A stretch of DNA of 64,000 bases from Streptosporangium saharense (GTDB lineage: Bacteria; Actinomycetota; Actinomycetes; Streptosporangiales; Streptosporangiaceae). The translations under genes and the position numbers were made by a program. This document shows positions 63,701-64,000 of the stretch, piece by piece. The first letter of the stretch is position 1. Every line of letters begins with the position of its first letter. The notes below the pieces were generated by a model that saw only the letters and a program-made list of their open reading frames with translations, did no database searches and was not told the origin of the DNA. Location of the stretch: positions 1-64,000 of the forward strand of contig NZ_JACHJP010000009.1 in the NCBI RefSeq assembly GCF_014203715.1, in the 5' to 3' direction.

Positions 63701-64000
63701 GCACCCTGGCCACCGGGACCTACCGGTCGGTCCGGCTGTGGGATGTCACCGCCCCCGACGGAGTACGGCCACTGGCCACCCTGACCGGTCACACCGACAA
63801 CGTCGGGACGCTCGCCTTCAGCCCGGACGGACGCACGCTGGCCACCGGAAGCCTGGACGGCACGGTCCGGCTGTGGGATGTCACCGCCCCAGCGGTTCCC
63901 CGTACCGATCCGGCTGCTCCCCGTGCGGCCCCGGACGACACCGCCTTTCCCCGCACCACCTCCGCCACCCCGGTCGCCTTTCGCGATACGGCCCCGATCG
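60715..64000 (+). CDS. HTH-nSTAND-WD40 protein, 3' end outside window
   Basis: The frame is open for 1,095 codons to the window edge. An XRE-like HTH lies at ~17-75 (RTVREVARATGIPDSTVGGY), then the nSTAND1 start YRGLASFQPEDADWFHGRD, Walker A VGASGSGKSSLLRAG (~150) and Walker B VLVVDQFEEIF. Winged-helix segments follow, a TM helix near 585-605 (LIALLSVLVLVAAGTTVAAV), and nine WD40 repeats (each ending LWD-like) before an Ala/Pro/Thr-rich tail. An 11-residue repeat block separates the two Walker motifs. TTG 60715 follows GAGGAGGG; GTG 60763 is the alternative. The architecture suggests a membrane-bound, ligand-triggered ATPase switch; the biological signal is unknown. Confidence 0.88.
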   Translation, partial: MREGFLEEDESGVKGIVARRDFARELSLVRERAGRTVREVARATGIPDSTVGGYFSGAHLPSRKTLVDVLGACGVDDPDAVEEWVRALVRIRRSPGRRPISAPVPYRGLASFQPEDADWFHGRDGLVRLLRERVAVLAENGGGALAVVGASGSGKSSLLRAGLIPALINDGYELVTELDHIGRGLNPAPVSDRHELNSESTSDGHGSNPMSNGGGDRATPVPVGDGGELNPVPSDGGGWVTLLTPGERPGERLPEGWGEGGGQVLVVDQFEEIFTECRDEQERQRFVTALTGGTEGAGVVVFALRADFYPQALRHPALARVLQDSQVLVGPMSRDEVREAIVRPARQAKGDVEDGLVELVLRDLSPAASDPAASAHDAGALPLLSHALLTVWRDGGRRRLTVAGYQASGGIHGAVAQSAEAAYAALDEPGRALARRLFLRLVRVPGDASGDLPGTRRPLPWSDLREHEHAAQLERIVGAFVALRLLTAGAEAVEITHEALLWCWPRLRGWIDADRAWLLTAQQLEEAADLWEREKRDPAVLYRGTRLSAARAWLESAAHHPVSPRVRDFVTVSGRRERGRVRRLQQLIALLSVLVLVAAGTTVAAVRASGTVGHQRDEALSGKAANEADALRATNPALAAQLALAAYRLAPTREARGSLLSSYTAPYAALLPGHTTAVYAVRLSPDGHTLASASMDGTVRLWDLTDPHRPAALAVLTGHTKGVTSAVFSADGHLLATGGDDRTVRLWDVTDPRRPRALATLTGHTDVVRALALSSDGRTLASVSYDRTARLWDITDPSHPTSLAVLRGPRDGLSSTAFSPDGRFLVVAGAEPVVRLWRVTDPRHPVRLPDLRGNGDRVLCVAFSPDGRLLMTGGFDNTAHLWDATDLEHPRRLAALEGHTGGIIGAVFGADGHTLVTSGYDRTIRLWEVGDPSRAGVPVVLEGHSGTVYSVDLSGDGSVLVSGGFDETIRVWDLRRPVLGGHEGEVSAVAFSPDGRTLATGTYRSVRLWDVTAPDGVRPLATLTGHTDNVGTLAFSPDGRTLATGSLDGTVRLWDVTAPAVPRTDPAAPRAAPDDTAFPRTTSATPVAFRDTAPI
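61264..61425 (+). repeat. degenerate 30-36-bp tandem repeats inside the STAND gene
   Basis: Five in-frame units read GLNPAPVSDRH, ELNSESTSDGH, GSNPMSNGGG, DRATPVPVGDGG and ELNPVPSDGG. They sit between the Walker A helix and the LTPGERPG strand, where related proteins have only a short turn. Confidence 0.75.

Overview
The window is a piece of a very GC-rich actinobacterial chromosome. Evidence for this is the high G+C with strong third-position bias, many GTG/TTG starts, 4-bp ATGA/GTGA/TTGA gene overlaps, leaderless promoters, and BldB/WhiJ-type HTH-DUF397-ATPase cassettes. A mycelial actinomycete, perhaps Streptosporangiaceae, fits best, but the genus is inference. The window opens in the 3' end of a 5S rRNA gene and closes inside a WD40-repeat STAND protein gene.

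Region 1 (1-26.6 kb) is mostly metabolic core. It holds a TauD-type dioxygenase behind a 30-codon Cys-containing leader peptide; a sodium:solute symporter with a DUF3311 partner; an SDR enzyme convergent with a WYL regulator; a CocE-type hydrolase; a leaderless trp leader peptide and attenuator in front of a fused anthranilate synthase (trpEG); an amidohydrolase; and thyX. A TetR gene and an MFS/cupin operon diverge around a 20-bp palindrome. They are followed by a secreted alkaline phosphatase and a tightly overlapped oligopeptide ABC operon that ends in an M24 peptidase and diverges from an Lrp-type regulator. An ECF sigma gene with an irregular sigma-4 region precedes a frame-disrupted CU044_5270-like partner, and an MgtC-like gene closes the region.

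Region 2 (26.6-53.3 kb) reads as a defence island. A 2,022-residue P-loop (STAND-like) ATPase is coupled by an ATGA overlap to a beta-CASP metallo-beta-lactamase nuclease carrying an added coiled-coil N-terminus. Then come an HTH-fused N6-adenine methylase with a changed catalytic motif (HPPF), a CoiA-like protein, and a type I restriction-modification set in which hsdM, hsdS and an AIPR abortive-infection gene overlap by 4 bp each. hsdR lies downstream, behind an inserted WhiJ-type cassette (HATPase, HTH-DUF5753, DUF397). A Ser/Thr kinase with TPR-like tail and a PD-(D/E)XK-like nuclease candidate follow. The ATPase/MBL pair with its methylase and CoiA-like neighbours is the best candidate for an undescribed system.

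Region 3 (53.3-64 kb) holds an IS5-like transposase remnant, a VanY-like D,D-carboxypeptidase divergent from a response regulator / histidine kinase / GerMN lipoprotein operon, and a second WhiJ-type cassette. The first ~880 bp of this cassette is almost identical to the first copy, 12.4 kb away in direct orientation. Three tandem DUF397 genes follow; the last two carry a fossil of the HTH gene's 3' end. The window ends with a small hypothetical gene and an HTH-nSTAND-WD40 gene that runs off the edge.
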